NCBI GenBank assembly: GCA_020851635.1
Contig: JADZCJ010000002.1
Location: 62,001-126,000, forward strand
DNA length: 64,000 nt
Direction of reading: 5' to 3'
Source of the DNA: Anaerolineae bacterium
GTDB lineage: Bacteria; Chloroflexota; Anaerolineae; UBA4142; SHND01
The notes beneath the pieces are model-generated. The model worked only from the letters and a program-made list of their open reading frames with translations, was not told the origin of the DNA and searched no databases. Numbering within the stretch: the first letter of the stretch is position 1; every line of letters begins with the position of its first letter. The position numbers and the translations under genes are program-made. This document shows, piece after piece, positions 16,049-23,678 of this stretch.

Positions 16049-16300
16049 TTAATGTAACCGAGAGCGGGCAAGCGAAACAGCCCAATGACTGCTCACTTTT
16101 TGTTCATTCTGATTGATCACGTTTCCCCGCATTTGTCGGTAGATACATTTTGGGTCAGAGTTTGCGGTATTTGTTTGGAGTGGGGCGTTAGAGACCTCAA
16201 ATTTGACTGCCGAGTTACGCCAAACAATTAAATAGCCTACCGGATACCCTCGGTAGAGTGAATGGATTTGTTTGTAGAGTTCGGACGGATCAGCGCTCAT
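16049..16300 (-). pseudogene. DUF262 (GmrSD-like) fragment
   Basis: The first 30 residues read ELYKQIHSLYRGYPVGYL then IVWRNSA, matching the helix before the catalytic motif of DUF262 proteins (typically SIYRGYPIGSLLLW). The DGQQR motif that should follow shortly is absent, and the frame runs about 50 unrelated residues to a stop. DUF262 is the nuclease-like domain of GmrSD type IV restriction enzymes and related defence proteins. It lies just downstream of a broken toxin-antitoxin pair, which suggests a degraded defence or mobile segment. The N-terminus of the parent protein is also missing. Confidence 0.6.
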
Positions 16301-16317
16301 TGACAATGAGACAAAGT

Positions 16318-16629
16318 CTATGCCCGCGCAATTTCTTTAGCAATTTCCCTGGGTGTTGCCCCCGTGGCGAGCAGCGCACGAACGAGCAAATCCATCGAGA
16401 CCGAACGGTCGCCGCTCTCGGCTTTGGCGACGCGCGGTTGACTGGATTCGAGCCGCCTGGCAAGTTCAGCCTGGGTCATTTGACCGGTACGGCGTTTCCT
16501 CAAGGCGCGACTTGGGACGAGTTTGATTTCAATCAATCGCGCCTCTTCCGGAGACAGATCAAGAAACTCTGCGACCGAGCCGATTCGCCAACCCTGTTTC
16601 TTTAGCTTGGACTGTTTGACTTTATTCAT
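16318..16629 (-). CDS. XRE-family antitoxin (HigA-like)
   Basis: 103 residues. A short N-terminal arm carries the phrase GWRIGSVAEFLDLSPEEA, followed by a helix-turn-helix of the Cro/CI type (MTQAELARRLESSQPRVAKAESG). This layout is that of antitoxins paired with RelE/HigB-like toxins. The pair order is toxin then antitoxin; the toxin gene upstream is broken and its stop still overlaps this ATG. The antitoxin itself is intact and would bind DNA, probably the palindrome at 16755-16772. It may now act as a solitary repressor. Confidence 0.85.
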   Translation of the reverse strand: MNKVKQSKLKKQGWRIGSVAEFLDLSPEEARLIEIKLVPSRALRKRRTGQMTQAELARRLESSQPRVAKAESGDRSVSMDLLVRALLATGATPREIAKEIARA

Positions 16630-16746
16630 ATTTAGATCCGGATTTGAATTCCTGTAAGCGACGCCGACAATTCTGAATTACCTGGGGAGGCGTTACACGT
16701 TCACCTCACCTTCCAGCCAGACCAGGGGCTTGTCACGGCGACCCAT
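16622..16746 (-). pseudogene. RelE/HigB-like toxin with internal deletion
   Basis: From the ATG at 16746 the frame gives MGRRDKPLVWLEGEV, the start of the phage-derived RelE/HigB-like toxins (relatives continue KTPPFS), and then stops at 16693-16695. In another frame the sequence resumes as TPPQVI, then RRRLQEFKSGSKYE, the C-terminal tail of the same family, ending at the TAA at 16624-16622 that overlaps the antitoxin ATG. About 75 residues of the toxin core are gone and the two ends are out of frame. The product cannot be functional. Confidence 0.7.
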
Positions 16747-16754
16747 AATCAGAA

Positions 16755-16772
16755 TATATCAGATTTGATATA
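16755..16772. promoter_or_regulatory. Palindromic operator of the toxin-antitoxin module
   Basis: TATATCA-GATT-TGATATA, a perfect inverted repeat with 7-bp arms, ends 9 bp before the toxin start codon. Antitoxins of this class repress their own operon through palindromes in this position. The site is intact although the toxin is not. Confidence 0.6.
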
Positions 16773-16796
16773 AGCCAAGTCTGGGACGGACATAAT

Positions 16797-18932
16797 TCAC
16801 CGTCCCCCCGCCCCAATCTCTTTTTGCCACAGATAGTCAAGCACGCGAATCATGCCCGCTTTGAGATGGCGGCGATAGGTGGAAAAGGGGACATCAAGCG
16901 CTTCGGCAGCCAGCTCCTGCGTCATTGCGGGCTTGAGATACGTGTATTGCACCGCGCGATAGAGCTTTGCCTCGCGCGGCGAGACTTGCGGCAGCTCAAC
17001 CGCCTCACGCAGCAGCGCCTGAAGCGCGCTCATGCGTTCCTCGCTGGTTGCAGTCGCGCCCGTGCGTTCGATGACCATACGCGAACGCAAAAGCGGGTTC
17101 TCGCGCAGGCGATGGGGACGTGAATAGTCGCGCAGGGCGTCATGGAGCGCAGAATCGAATTCGGAACGGCTGAGGACGATCAGAGAGGTGGTCGCGGATG
17201 GGGTTACCTCTTGCGGCGAGGCGGCGGTTTCTCGTTCCGCCAGTAGCGTCAACCACCGGAGCGGGGGAACGACGCGCCAGTCGTGCCCATACACGGCAAT
17301 TTTCTTGCCATCCACCTCATAATCCGCCTCGGGGATGCGGTGCAGGTCGGCATAATCAAAAACACCCTGCCAAAAGTCAGCGTCCGCGACGGGGAAAAAT
17401 GTGAACGCGAGACCGGGCGTCGAGAGATAATGACGCACGGCATTGACAAAGACAACGCTTTGCGCCGGGGAGACTTGCTGATACGTGTCACGGCTCATCC
17501 AAAAACGAAACACGGTTGCGGCTTCACCCGCGCGCAGAGGCGCGTGCTTGTTCAAATATTTCATCGAGGCACGTGTGCCGGGGTCTGCGGCAATTTGTTT
17601 CGCCGTAGCGCGGTCGAGGCGCACCATTGTCATCAAGCCGGCGGGAACCGTTTCCGAATCACGCAGCACCAGAGTTCCTTCGGGTTGGGCTTGCATCCAG
17701 CCCGCCGCGAGGTCTGCCGAATCCTCCCCTTCCCAGCGCGCGACGATCCCGGCGAGCGCGGGAATCTCCGCGATCTTTATCTGATCGGCAAGCAGCGTGC
17801 CGCCGGAAGCCCATTCGAAAAAGGGACGCACGACGGGATTGTCGCGATGCAGAAAAATATAATCAAACAACACCAACTGTTGGGCAACACCCTTGACCGA
17901 TTGGAGCTGCTTGAGATAATAGTTGCGGGCGCGGCGGTGGAGCTCCTGATACCAATCGGGATTGCGCCAGCGCACATCGGCAATCAGAGCATCGCGCGCC
18001 AGGTCATGCGGAATCAAGCCGTCGGGACGAGACTCGACAAAGGATAATCCGCGAAGCCACTCGAATAACTCGTTCGCCGTCTGCGCCCCAAGGTCAGAGG
18101 CGGTGGCAGCAACGGTGGGGTCAGCCAAATTCAGCATTGCCGCCAGAATGCTCTCGGTCGTCACACGCACCATCGCGGAAGCTTCCAGCGCGGCGCGATG
18201 GGCAGGACCCGGCACTTTTTGGACAAACTGCTCCAACAAGGTCTTGACCATGTCGGGCGCGGCTTCGGGTTTAAATTGCTGGTCGCTGCGCTGGTCAAAC
18301 GAATCGGCAACGAGCGAGAGGGCGAGCGGATGTCCGTGTGTAAAATCGAGGACGGCAGCGATTTGCGAATCGGGTATGTTGCGCCGTTTCAAATAGTCGC
18401 GCCCTTCTTCGGGCGCAAGATTGCGCAGCGAAATCACGCGCAGGAGGGTTTGCCAGCCGGGGTCGCTCAACCATTCCTTTGCAGGCGGTTCGCGTCCTGC
18501 CAGAACAACGAGTATGTTGTCGGGAATTTCGGGCAAAAAATCGTCGCGGATCCAGTTTTCCAGCGGACACAACAACTCGTATGTGTCTATCAGGAGCACA
18601 CTCTTTTGGCGTCCGGCGGATAACGCCTCGAACGGCGATTCATCCGCACCGATGCCGAGGAGCGCGCTCAACGCTGCCATAAAGCCATAGGGTGACGGTT
18701 CGAGATTGCGCGCATCAAGATAGAGCACGCGGGCATCATGCTGTTCGGCAATCGTGCCGAACTCGCGCAAAAGCGTCGTTTTGCCGACGCCGCCGGGACC
18801 GAACAAATAGAGCGCCTGAAAGGGCGGTTCCTTGACGCGCAGCGCCGCCTGAAACATTTGGATTTCATCTTGGCGTCCAACAAAGCGCGTGCGTCGCGCA
18901 GACGCGAGCCGATCAGCCAGGCGTGGTGTCAT
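16797..18932 (-). CDS. STAND-like ATPase with C-terminal helix-turn-helix
   Basis: About 711 residues from the ATG at 18932; a TTG at 18950 is an alternative. An AAA/NACHT-like module follows FVGRQDEIQMF: Walker A LFGPGGVGKTTLL (about residue 50), Walker B VLLIDTYELL (about 115), a sensor-like VVLAGREPP, and a winged-helix region with THGHPLALSLVAD. The middle has no recognised domain. The last 70 residues (SPREAKLYRAVQYTYLK, then AAEALDVPFSTYRRHLKAGM) look like a sigma-70 region 4-type helix-turn-helix. The protein is therefore probably a ligand-sensing ATP-switched transcription regulator. Its target may be the divergent gene at 19039. Distant MalT/LuxR-type relatives share this layout. Confidence 0.75.
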   Translation of the reverse strand: MTPRLADRLASARRTRFVGRQDEIQMFQAALRVKEPPFQALYLFGPGGVGKTTLLREFGTIAEQHDARVLYLDARNLEPSPYGFMAALSALLGIGADESPFEALSAGRQKSVLLIDTYELLCPLENWIRDDFLPEIPDNILVVLAGREPPAKEWLSDPGWQTLLRVISLRNLAPEEGRDYLKRRNIPDSQIAAVLDFTHGHPLALSLVADSFDQRSDQQFKPEAAPDMVKTLLEQFVQKVPGPAHRAALEASAMVRVTTESILAAMLNLADPTVAATASDLGAQTANELFEWLRGLSFVESRPDGLIPHDLARDALIADVRWRNPDWYQELHRRARNYYLKQLQSVKGVAQQLVLFDYIFLHRDNPVVRPFFEWASGGTLLADQIKIAEIPALAGIVARWEGEDSADLAAGWMQAQPEGTLVLRDSETVPAGLMTMVRLDRATAKQIAADPGTRASMKYLNKHAPLRAGEAATVFRFWMSRDTYQQVSPAQSVVFVNAVRHYLSTPGLAFTFFPVADADFWQGVFDYADLHRIPEADYEVDGKKIAVYGHDWRVVPPLRWLTLLAERETAASPQEVTPSATTSLIVLSRSEFDSALHDALRDYSRPHRLRENPLLRSRMVIERTGATATSEERMSALQALLREAVELPQVSPREAKLYRAVQYTYLKPAMTQELAAEALDVPFSTYRRHLKAGMIRVLDYLWQKEIGAGGR

Positions 18933-18953
18933 TTTGATCGATTTCCGCAACTT

Positions 18954-18967
18954 GTGATCAGGATCAC
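18954..18967. promoter_or_regulatory. Inverted repeat between divergent ATPase and membrane-protein genes
   Basis: GTGATC-AG-GATCAC, 6-bp arms, lies 22 bp upstream of the ATPase start in the 106-bp spacer before the gene at 19039. It is a plausible binding site for the helix-turn-helix of the ATPase, but no experimental family motif was recognised. Confidence 0.35.
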
Positions 18968-19038
18968 CGGATCCAGAACGTGAGACCTATTTTACTCGAA
19001 CGGCGAGGGGCAGTAAAACAGAAACCCGGGAGACAAAG

Positions 19039-19686
19039 ATGAATCAAATTGGATTGGTGGAAATCGCGGGGATGGCGGTTGTTTTTTCGTTTTTCGCATG
19101 GCTGATCCTTTTCTTTCAGGTCATCCGTCCGCGGCTGATGGAATGGGTGGGCACGCGATTCAATATCGAGGTCCGCGAATCGGCACAGCCGGTGGATTCG
19201 GGAACATACGAGATCGTCGGAGACGCGCCGCTCGCCAAACACGGCGCGCTCACGCTTATTGATCTCGTTGTGCTGCTGGTGGGGACGGTGGGCGTCTGCG
19301 CGCTGATGAGTGTCCCTGCGTTCTTGATAGGGGACAGCGGGTTACCCTACCGGTTGGAGAGCATGTTGTTGGGTCAGGGCGTCAGCATTGTCTCGGCGCA
19401 GCTCCCGCCGCTGCGCGATGGCGAGAGCAAGGGCATTGTCGTCGTGATGAACGAATCGGGAAATCCAATCCGAGACTGCCGCGTCAGCTTGTCGGATTAT
19501 TCGGCAAGCAATGGCTACCTGACGGGGGCAACTCCATTTTTTGGCATGGACCCGGGCGTCTCGGACCATATCGCAATGTCGGTCACAGCGCAGAACCCTA
19601 TACCGGGAACATACCAAATTCGGCTGAGTCTAGAATGTGAAAATCGCTTAAAGCACAAGGTCCACACAGAGATTGCAGTCGAGTAA
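19039..19686 (+). CDS. Membrane-anchored protein of unknown function
   Basis: 215 residues; ATG preceded by GGGAGACAAAG. The first hydrophobic helix is IAGMAVVFSFFAWLILFFQV (about 9-28), and a second (LIDLVVLLVGTVGVCALMSV, about 74-95) precedes a soluble C-terminal half. That half has an immunoglobulin-like beta pattern (LRDGESKGIVVVMNESGNPI, CRVSLSDY, PGTYQIRLSLECEN), so it probably lies outside the membrane. No family recognised. It is transcribed away from the STAND-like ATPase and may be its target or partner. Confidence 0.7.
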   Translation: MNQIGLVEIAGMAVVFSFFAWLILFFQVIRPRLMEWVGTRFNIEVRESAQPVDSGTYEIVGDAPLAKHGALTLIDLVVLLVGTVGVCALMSVPAFLIGDSGLPYRLESMLLGQGVSIVSAQLPPLRDGESKGIVVVMNESGNPIRDCRVSLSDYSASNGYLTGATPFFGMDPGVSDHIAMSVTAQNPIPGTYQIRLSLECENRLKHKVHTEIAVE

Positions 19687-19739
19687 TCGAAACAAAGATG
19701 CGCTTGGCGATAAAGACGTCATCTGCAAAGAGAAAAGTT

Positions 19740-21269
19740 CTACCGCGATAATTTCGCCGCGCGTTCAAACACCGGCAGCAATGTAAAGTAGGTCTCGCGA
19801 TAAAGTTCGTACAGCGCCTTGTACCGGCTTTGCGCGGCGGGGTTGGGTTCAAAGCGCGCGACGATGCGCACCATGTGATCGCTCGCCTCCGTCAAAGAGC
19901 CAAATGCGCCGACCCCCACCAGCGCAAACATCGTCGCGCCGAGCGCGGTGGTTTCCGAGGTCTGGGGCGTGACAACCGGCATGCCCGTCACATCCGCTTT
20001 GATCTGACACCAGACCGGGCTGCGCGCGCCGCCGCCCATGACGCGCATTTCACGCACGGGGATACCCATCGCGGGGAAGCGATCGGTAATGTCGCGCACG
20101 GCATAGGCGGAACCTTCCATGATCGCCCGCGCAAAATGTGTGCGCGTGTGAGCAAGCGTAAAGCCCATAAAAGTTCCCCGCGCCGCCCCGTTCCACGTTG
20201 GCGCCATTGCGCCCATCAAACATGGCAAAAAGATCAGCCCGTCGGACCCCGCCTCGAGTTCTTGCGCGCCTTGATCAAACAAATGATACGCGGTCGTGCC
20301 CGTTTCTTGTGCGGCAAGAGTCTCGACCGCGCCAAACTGGTCCCGATACCAACGCAAGTTTCCGCCGGAAACAAAACCCGGGTTCTCCATCAACCATAGG
20401 TTTTCATCAGCGTGACAGTGCGATTCGACGAGACGAGTTTCATCAAATGCCAGCGTATCGCTCGCCGCGCAGACGGGTTCCGCCGTGCCCGTGATATCTC
20501 CAACAATGCCCGGCGTCAACACGCCCGCGCCCACACAAGCCGCGTGTTCATCGCAGCTTCCAATCATGACGCGCGTACCAGGAGACAAGCCCAGTTCCTG
20601 CGCGACCGTCGGTCGGAGCGTGCCCAACACGGCGCTCGCCGCGCCGATGGACGGCAGAGTTTGCGGGTCAATCCGCACAACCGCGCACATTTCGGGCGAC
20701 CAGATTTTGGCGCGTAGATCGAGCAAGAGTGTGTTGGAGGCGTTGGAATAATCAATCGCGTGCTCACCGGTCAGGTGCAGCGCCATGTAACTGCCCGCCA
20801 TATGAAAGCGAGCCACGCGTTCGGCGACGCGCGGCTCGTTCTCCAAGAGCCAGCGGATTTTGAGCGCAACATGCGTGGCATCAAGGTTTAGTCCGGTGCG
20901 ATTGAAAAATTCGAATTGATTTTCAGGGGTGTCAAGCGCCTCGGTCTGCGCGATGGAGCGGCGGTCCATCCAGATAATGCAAGGATACAGCGCGTTGCCA
21001 TTCGCATCTACAGGGACGACGCCATCGCCCTGCGATGCGAGCGCAAGCCCTCGGACCGCGGCGCCATTCACGCCCGCCGTAATCAAGACTTTACGCACGG
21101 CGTCGCGCAGCGCGTTCGTCCAGCGTTCTACCGGCTGCTGCGCCCACAACGGTTGGGGAAAATCAATCTCGTATCCCGCATACGCTTCACCAATGATGCT
21201 CCCGTCGAGCGACACGAGCACTGTCTTGGCGCCCTGTGAGCCGATATCACACCCAATGACATACTCCAT
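19740..21269 (-). CDS. FGGY-family carbohydrate kinase (xylulokinase-like)
   Basis: 509 residues, full FGGY length. Two actin-like ATPase halves are present: the N-terminal phosphate loop is GCDIGSQGAKTVLVSLDG, the sugar-binding region contains IIWMDRRS (the FGGY family Trp-Met-Asp-x-Arg), and the C-terminal signature MRVMGGGARSPVWCQIKADVTG is clear. The substrate is a ketose or polyol; xylulose is only the nearest well-known case. It is the last gene of the GntR-led operon and directly follows an aldolase and an AraM-type dehydrogenase, which suggests that it phosphorylates the sugar that the aldolase then splits. Confidence 0.85.
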   Translation of the reverse strand: MEYVIGCDIGSQGAKTVLVSLDGSIIGEAYAGYEIDFPQPLWAQQPVERWTNALRDAVRKVLITAGVNGAAVRGLALASQGDGVVPVDANGNALYPCIIWMDRRSIAQTEALDTPENQFEFFNRTGLNLDATHVALKIRWLLENEPRVAERVARFHMAGSYMALHLTGEHAIDYSNASNTLLLDLRAKIWSPEMCAVVRIDPQTLPSIGAASAVLGTLRPTVAQELGLSPGTRVMIGSCDEHAACVGAGVLTPGIVGDITGTAEPVCAASDTLAFDETRLVESHCHADENLWLMENPGFVSGGNLRWYRDQFGAVETLAAQETGTTAYHLFDQGAQELEAGSDGLIFLPCLMGAMAPTWNGAARGTFMGFTLAHTRTHFARAIMEGSAYAVRDITDRFPAMGIPVREMRVMGGGARSPVWCQIKADVTGMPVVTPQTSETTALGATMFALVGVGAFGSLTEASDHMVRIVARFEPNPAAQSRYKALYELYRETYFTLLPVFERAAKLSR

Positions 21270-21290
21270 TGTGGAAAAGCCGAGAGAAAA

Positions 21291-22133
21291 TCAGGCAACT
21301 TGTTTGTGGTTGATCTGTTCCTGCAGTTCCTGATTGGCTTGACTCGCAGACCAACGATCGCAAAAGACGCGGGTGATGGCGCGTGCGATTGCTTCGGGGT
21401 TTGTGTGCTGGAAAATATTGCGCCCCACCGAGCAGCCGACCGCTCCAACATCTCGCGCGGTTTGCATACGCGTCAAAAGCTCATGATCTGAAATGAGTGA
21501 ACCGCCCGCAAGCACGACGGGGCGCGCGCAGGCGCGAATGATCTCGCCAAACGATTTCCCGTCACCCGACCAATTGACCTTGACAATGTCCGCGCCCATT
21601 TCGGCGCACAGGCGCGCATTGCGTTTCAAATATTCTGCGCCATACGTTTCGCCCATCGCGTTCAGACTCTGGTATGCGTTCGGATACTCGGCTTCGGCAA
21701 TAAAGGGCATACCGAGCGCCTCGCACGATGCACCCACTTGCGAGAGATATTGAATCATTTCGGGTTCGTTTTCGCCCGCAAGCGCCACATACACGACCAC
21801 CGCATCTGCGGCAAGTTGAAGCGCCTCCTGGACCGAGCCAATGGGCGTGACAACCGCGCCAGAAGGTTTGCCGGCTGCGGATGCCGTGAGCATCAACGCG
21901 AGCGACGTGTCACGCTGAAACTGATCGCACGTGTCTTTGGCGACCCCGCGTCCGAGCATCAACACATTGGCGCCGCCGTCAATGACTTGACGCACGCGCG
22001 TCCTGGTCTCGTACAAACCATCGAGAAACACCGGCGAGGTCATCCCGTGATCAATCGCGCAAATGATGCAGGTGTTGGTTTCTTGATGGATCAAACGGTT
22101 CAAACGAATTTGCTTGCCTGTCGAATTGGTCAT
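21291..22133 (-). CDS. Class I aldolase, FbaB/DhnA/LsrF family
   Basis: 280 residues from the ATG at 22133, which has GGGAGG upstream; the longer open frame to 22409 is antisense to the neighbouring gene and rejected. The TIM barrel shows the family landmarks CAIDHGM (start), GADIVKVNWSGD with the probable Schiff-base Lys, PVVLAGG, and CSVGRNIFQ at the phosphate site. Members cleave fructose-1,6-bisphosphate-like substrates, or act as thiolases (LsrF). Placed between a FGGY kinase and a G1P dehydrogenase, it probably cleaves a phosphorylated ketose to a triose phosphate and an aldehyde. Confidence 0.85.
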   Translation of the reverse strand: MTNSTGKQIRLNRLIHQETNTCIICAIDHGMTSPVFLDGLYETRTRVRQVIDGGANVLMLGRGVAKDTCDQFQRDTSLALMLTASAAGKPSGAVVTPIGSVQEALQLAADAVVVYVALAGENEPEMIQYLSQVGASCEALGMPFIAEAEYPNAYQSLNAMGETYGAEYLKRNARLCAEMGADIVKVNWSGDGKSFGEIIRACARPVVLAGGSLISDHELLTRMQTARDVGAVGCSVGRNIFQHTNPEAIARAITRVFCDRWSASQANQELQEQINHKQVA

Positions 22134-22170
22134 GAAAAATGCCTCCCAAGAAATTTGGTCCTTGTGTGAG

Positions 22171-23619
22171 TTACCGGGTTTGAGCGGCGAGAAGACGCGC
22201 ATTTTCCCAAACATACGACCAAAGCCGGTCGCGGTCCCAATTGAAAAACACAAACAAATCACCCAGCGTAAAGCGACTGCGAATAAAAGAGGCGTGTTCA
22301 AAAGCGAACCGAATTTGCGCCTCGGGCATCGGCGGGTCCAATTGCTCAAACCAGGTCGGCGAACCCATTTTGCCAAGGATCGCGACAAGGTCGGCAGGAT
22401 CGCGCACAATCGTCTGTAGTTCCGCGCGAATCATTTCCCAATCGTCCAGGAATGCCTGCGCGGTCTCGCGCTGCGCATGCCACAAATCCAGTTTTTTGCG
22501 ATACTCGCCCCAACATTCGTTGGCAATGACGCCGTCCGGATCGAGAAACGCAAATGCCTCGAGGACACGCGCCTGCATTTCAGCATGCGATGGAAAACAA
22601 TCGTCGAGATTGATGTCGCCGGGATTGAACTCGTCCATGAAATGGCGGAACGCGAGGGTGGTCAAAACCGTCAGCATTACAACCTGCGTGCCGTGTAAAA
22701 TCGGCGTTTGCTTTGCCTGTTTGACCATCATGTCGAGCAGATGCGAAATAGAATGTTCAAAGCCCGAAAAGGGCGCGCTGGTATTGGCAAGCGATTGAGC
22801 GAGACCCTCCAACGCGAGCAGCTCTGCCAACAGCGCCGTCCCGTATGGCGTGGTATTGCGCAGTTCCTCGGCATCCCGGCCGAATATTTCATCCAATGGA
22901 CCTATCAGCGTGCGCGGAAGGCCGCTGTAATTCTTGTCGTGTCCGACTCGTGCGGCGAGATACCAGTCGGCAAAACTGCCGAACGCGACCAGGATGTCGC
23001 CGACACCCGCCACCGTCGCATTGCGCGGCGCGCTCGCCAGAGTCTCGACATCGCAGACCAGCACATCCAGATAGCGCGAATGGAGCGTTTTCTTGACTCC
23101 GCCCACATCCACCGAAGCCGTATTGGAGGTATAGGCGCTGACACTGTTTGCGGTCGGGACAACGACGAGAGGCACACGCAACCCGCTCTCTTGACCATAG
23201 AGATAGGAAGCGTGCTTGGAAACATCCGTAACGGTCCCCGAGCCGATCGCCAGCACCGCCGCACCCGGCACAAGACGCTCCTGCACGCAACGCACCTGGT
23301 ATAGATCCGTGTGTAGTGATTGCTCATCGTGAGGTTTCAACACGATGGTCGTCGGATTCCATCCGGCTTGGGTCAAAACGTCAACGACAAGCGGTTTGAG
23401 CAGCTCGCCGTCGCGGCGAATGGGCAATTCATCTACGACAACCAGCAACGGGTTTTCTGCGCCTGCCCCCGCGAGTTCAAGATATTCAGGCAGGCGAAAA
23501 ATCGCGTTCGATTCAAACACCATCGCGCGAATCGGGATTTCATCATCCAGCTTGTAACCGGGAATAGTCCGGATGGCAGACTTGAAATTAGGGGAAGAAG
23601 GGTCGTAGGGAAGGAGCAT
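22171..23619 (-). CDS. sn-Glycerol-1-phosphate dehydrogenase family protein (AraM/EgsA-like)
   Basis: 482 residues, iron-alcohol-dehydrogenase fold. Landmarks: nucleotide loop AIGSGTVTDVSKHASYL, VPTANSVSAYTSNTA, and the metal ligands in AGVGDILV (Asp), FSGFEHSISHLLD (His) and LHGTQV (His). This is the glycerol-1-phosphate dehydrogenase family, which reduces dihydroxyacetone phosphate to sn-glycerol-1-phosphate with NAD(P)H. B. subtilis AraM, in the arabinose operon, belongs here. The C-terminal extension is longer than in EgsA. In this operon the triose phosphate from the aldolase could be the substrate. Lipid synthesis is less likely in a catabolic operon. Confidence 0.8.
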   Translation of the reverse strand: MLLPYDPSSPNFKSAIRTIPGYKLDDEIPIRAMVFESNAIFRLPEYLELAGAGAENPLLVVVDELPIRRDGELLKPLVVDVLTQAGWNPTTIVLKPHDEQSLHTDLYQVRCVQERLVPGAAVLAIGSGTVTDVSKHASYLYGQESGLRVPLVVVPTANSVSAYTSNTASVDVGGVKKTLHSRYLDVLVCDVETLASAPRNATVAGVGDILVAFGSFADWYLAARVGHDKNYSGLPRTLIGPLDEIFGRDAEELRNTTPYGTALLAELLALEGLAQSLANTSAPFSGFEHSISHLLDMMVKQAKQTPILHGTQVVMLTVLTTLAFRHFMDEFNPGDINLDDCFPSHAEMQARVLEAFAFLDPDGVIANECWGEYRKKLDLWHAQRETAQAFLDDWEMIRAELQTIVRDPADLVAILGKMGSPTWFEQLDPPMPEAQIRFAFEHASFIRSRFTLGDLFVFFNWDRDRLWSYVWENARLLAAQTR

Positions 23620-23664
23620 TTTTGGTTTGGGATTGAAGATCGGAACTCTTTATGAAAATGAGGT

Positions 23665-23676
23665 AACTTGCAAGTT
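23665..23676. repeat. 12-bp perfect palindrome in an operon spacer
   Basis: AACTTGCAAGTT lies in the 59-bp gap between the Gfo/Idh/MocA gene (ends 23679) and the AraM-type gene (starts 23619). It has no T run, so it is not a typical terminator. It may be an internal operator or a transcript-processing site. Confidence 0.3.
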
Positions 23677-23678
23677 CA

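Noticed and set aside
22134-22409. Long N-terminal extension of the aldolase
   Set aside because: It lies antisense to nothing useful but overlaps the end of the upstream dehydrogenase gene; the ATG at 22133 has GGGAGG and begins the family alignment.
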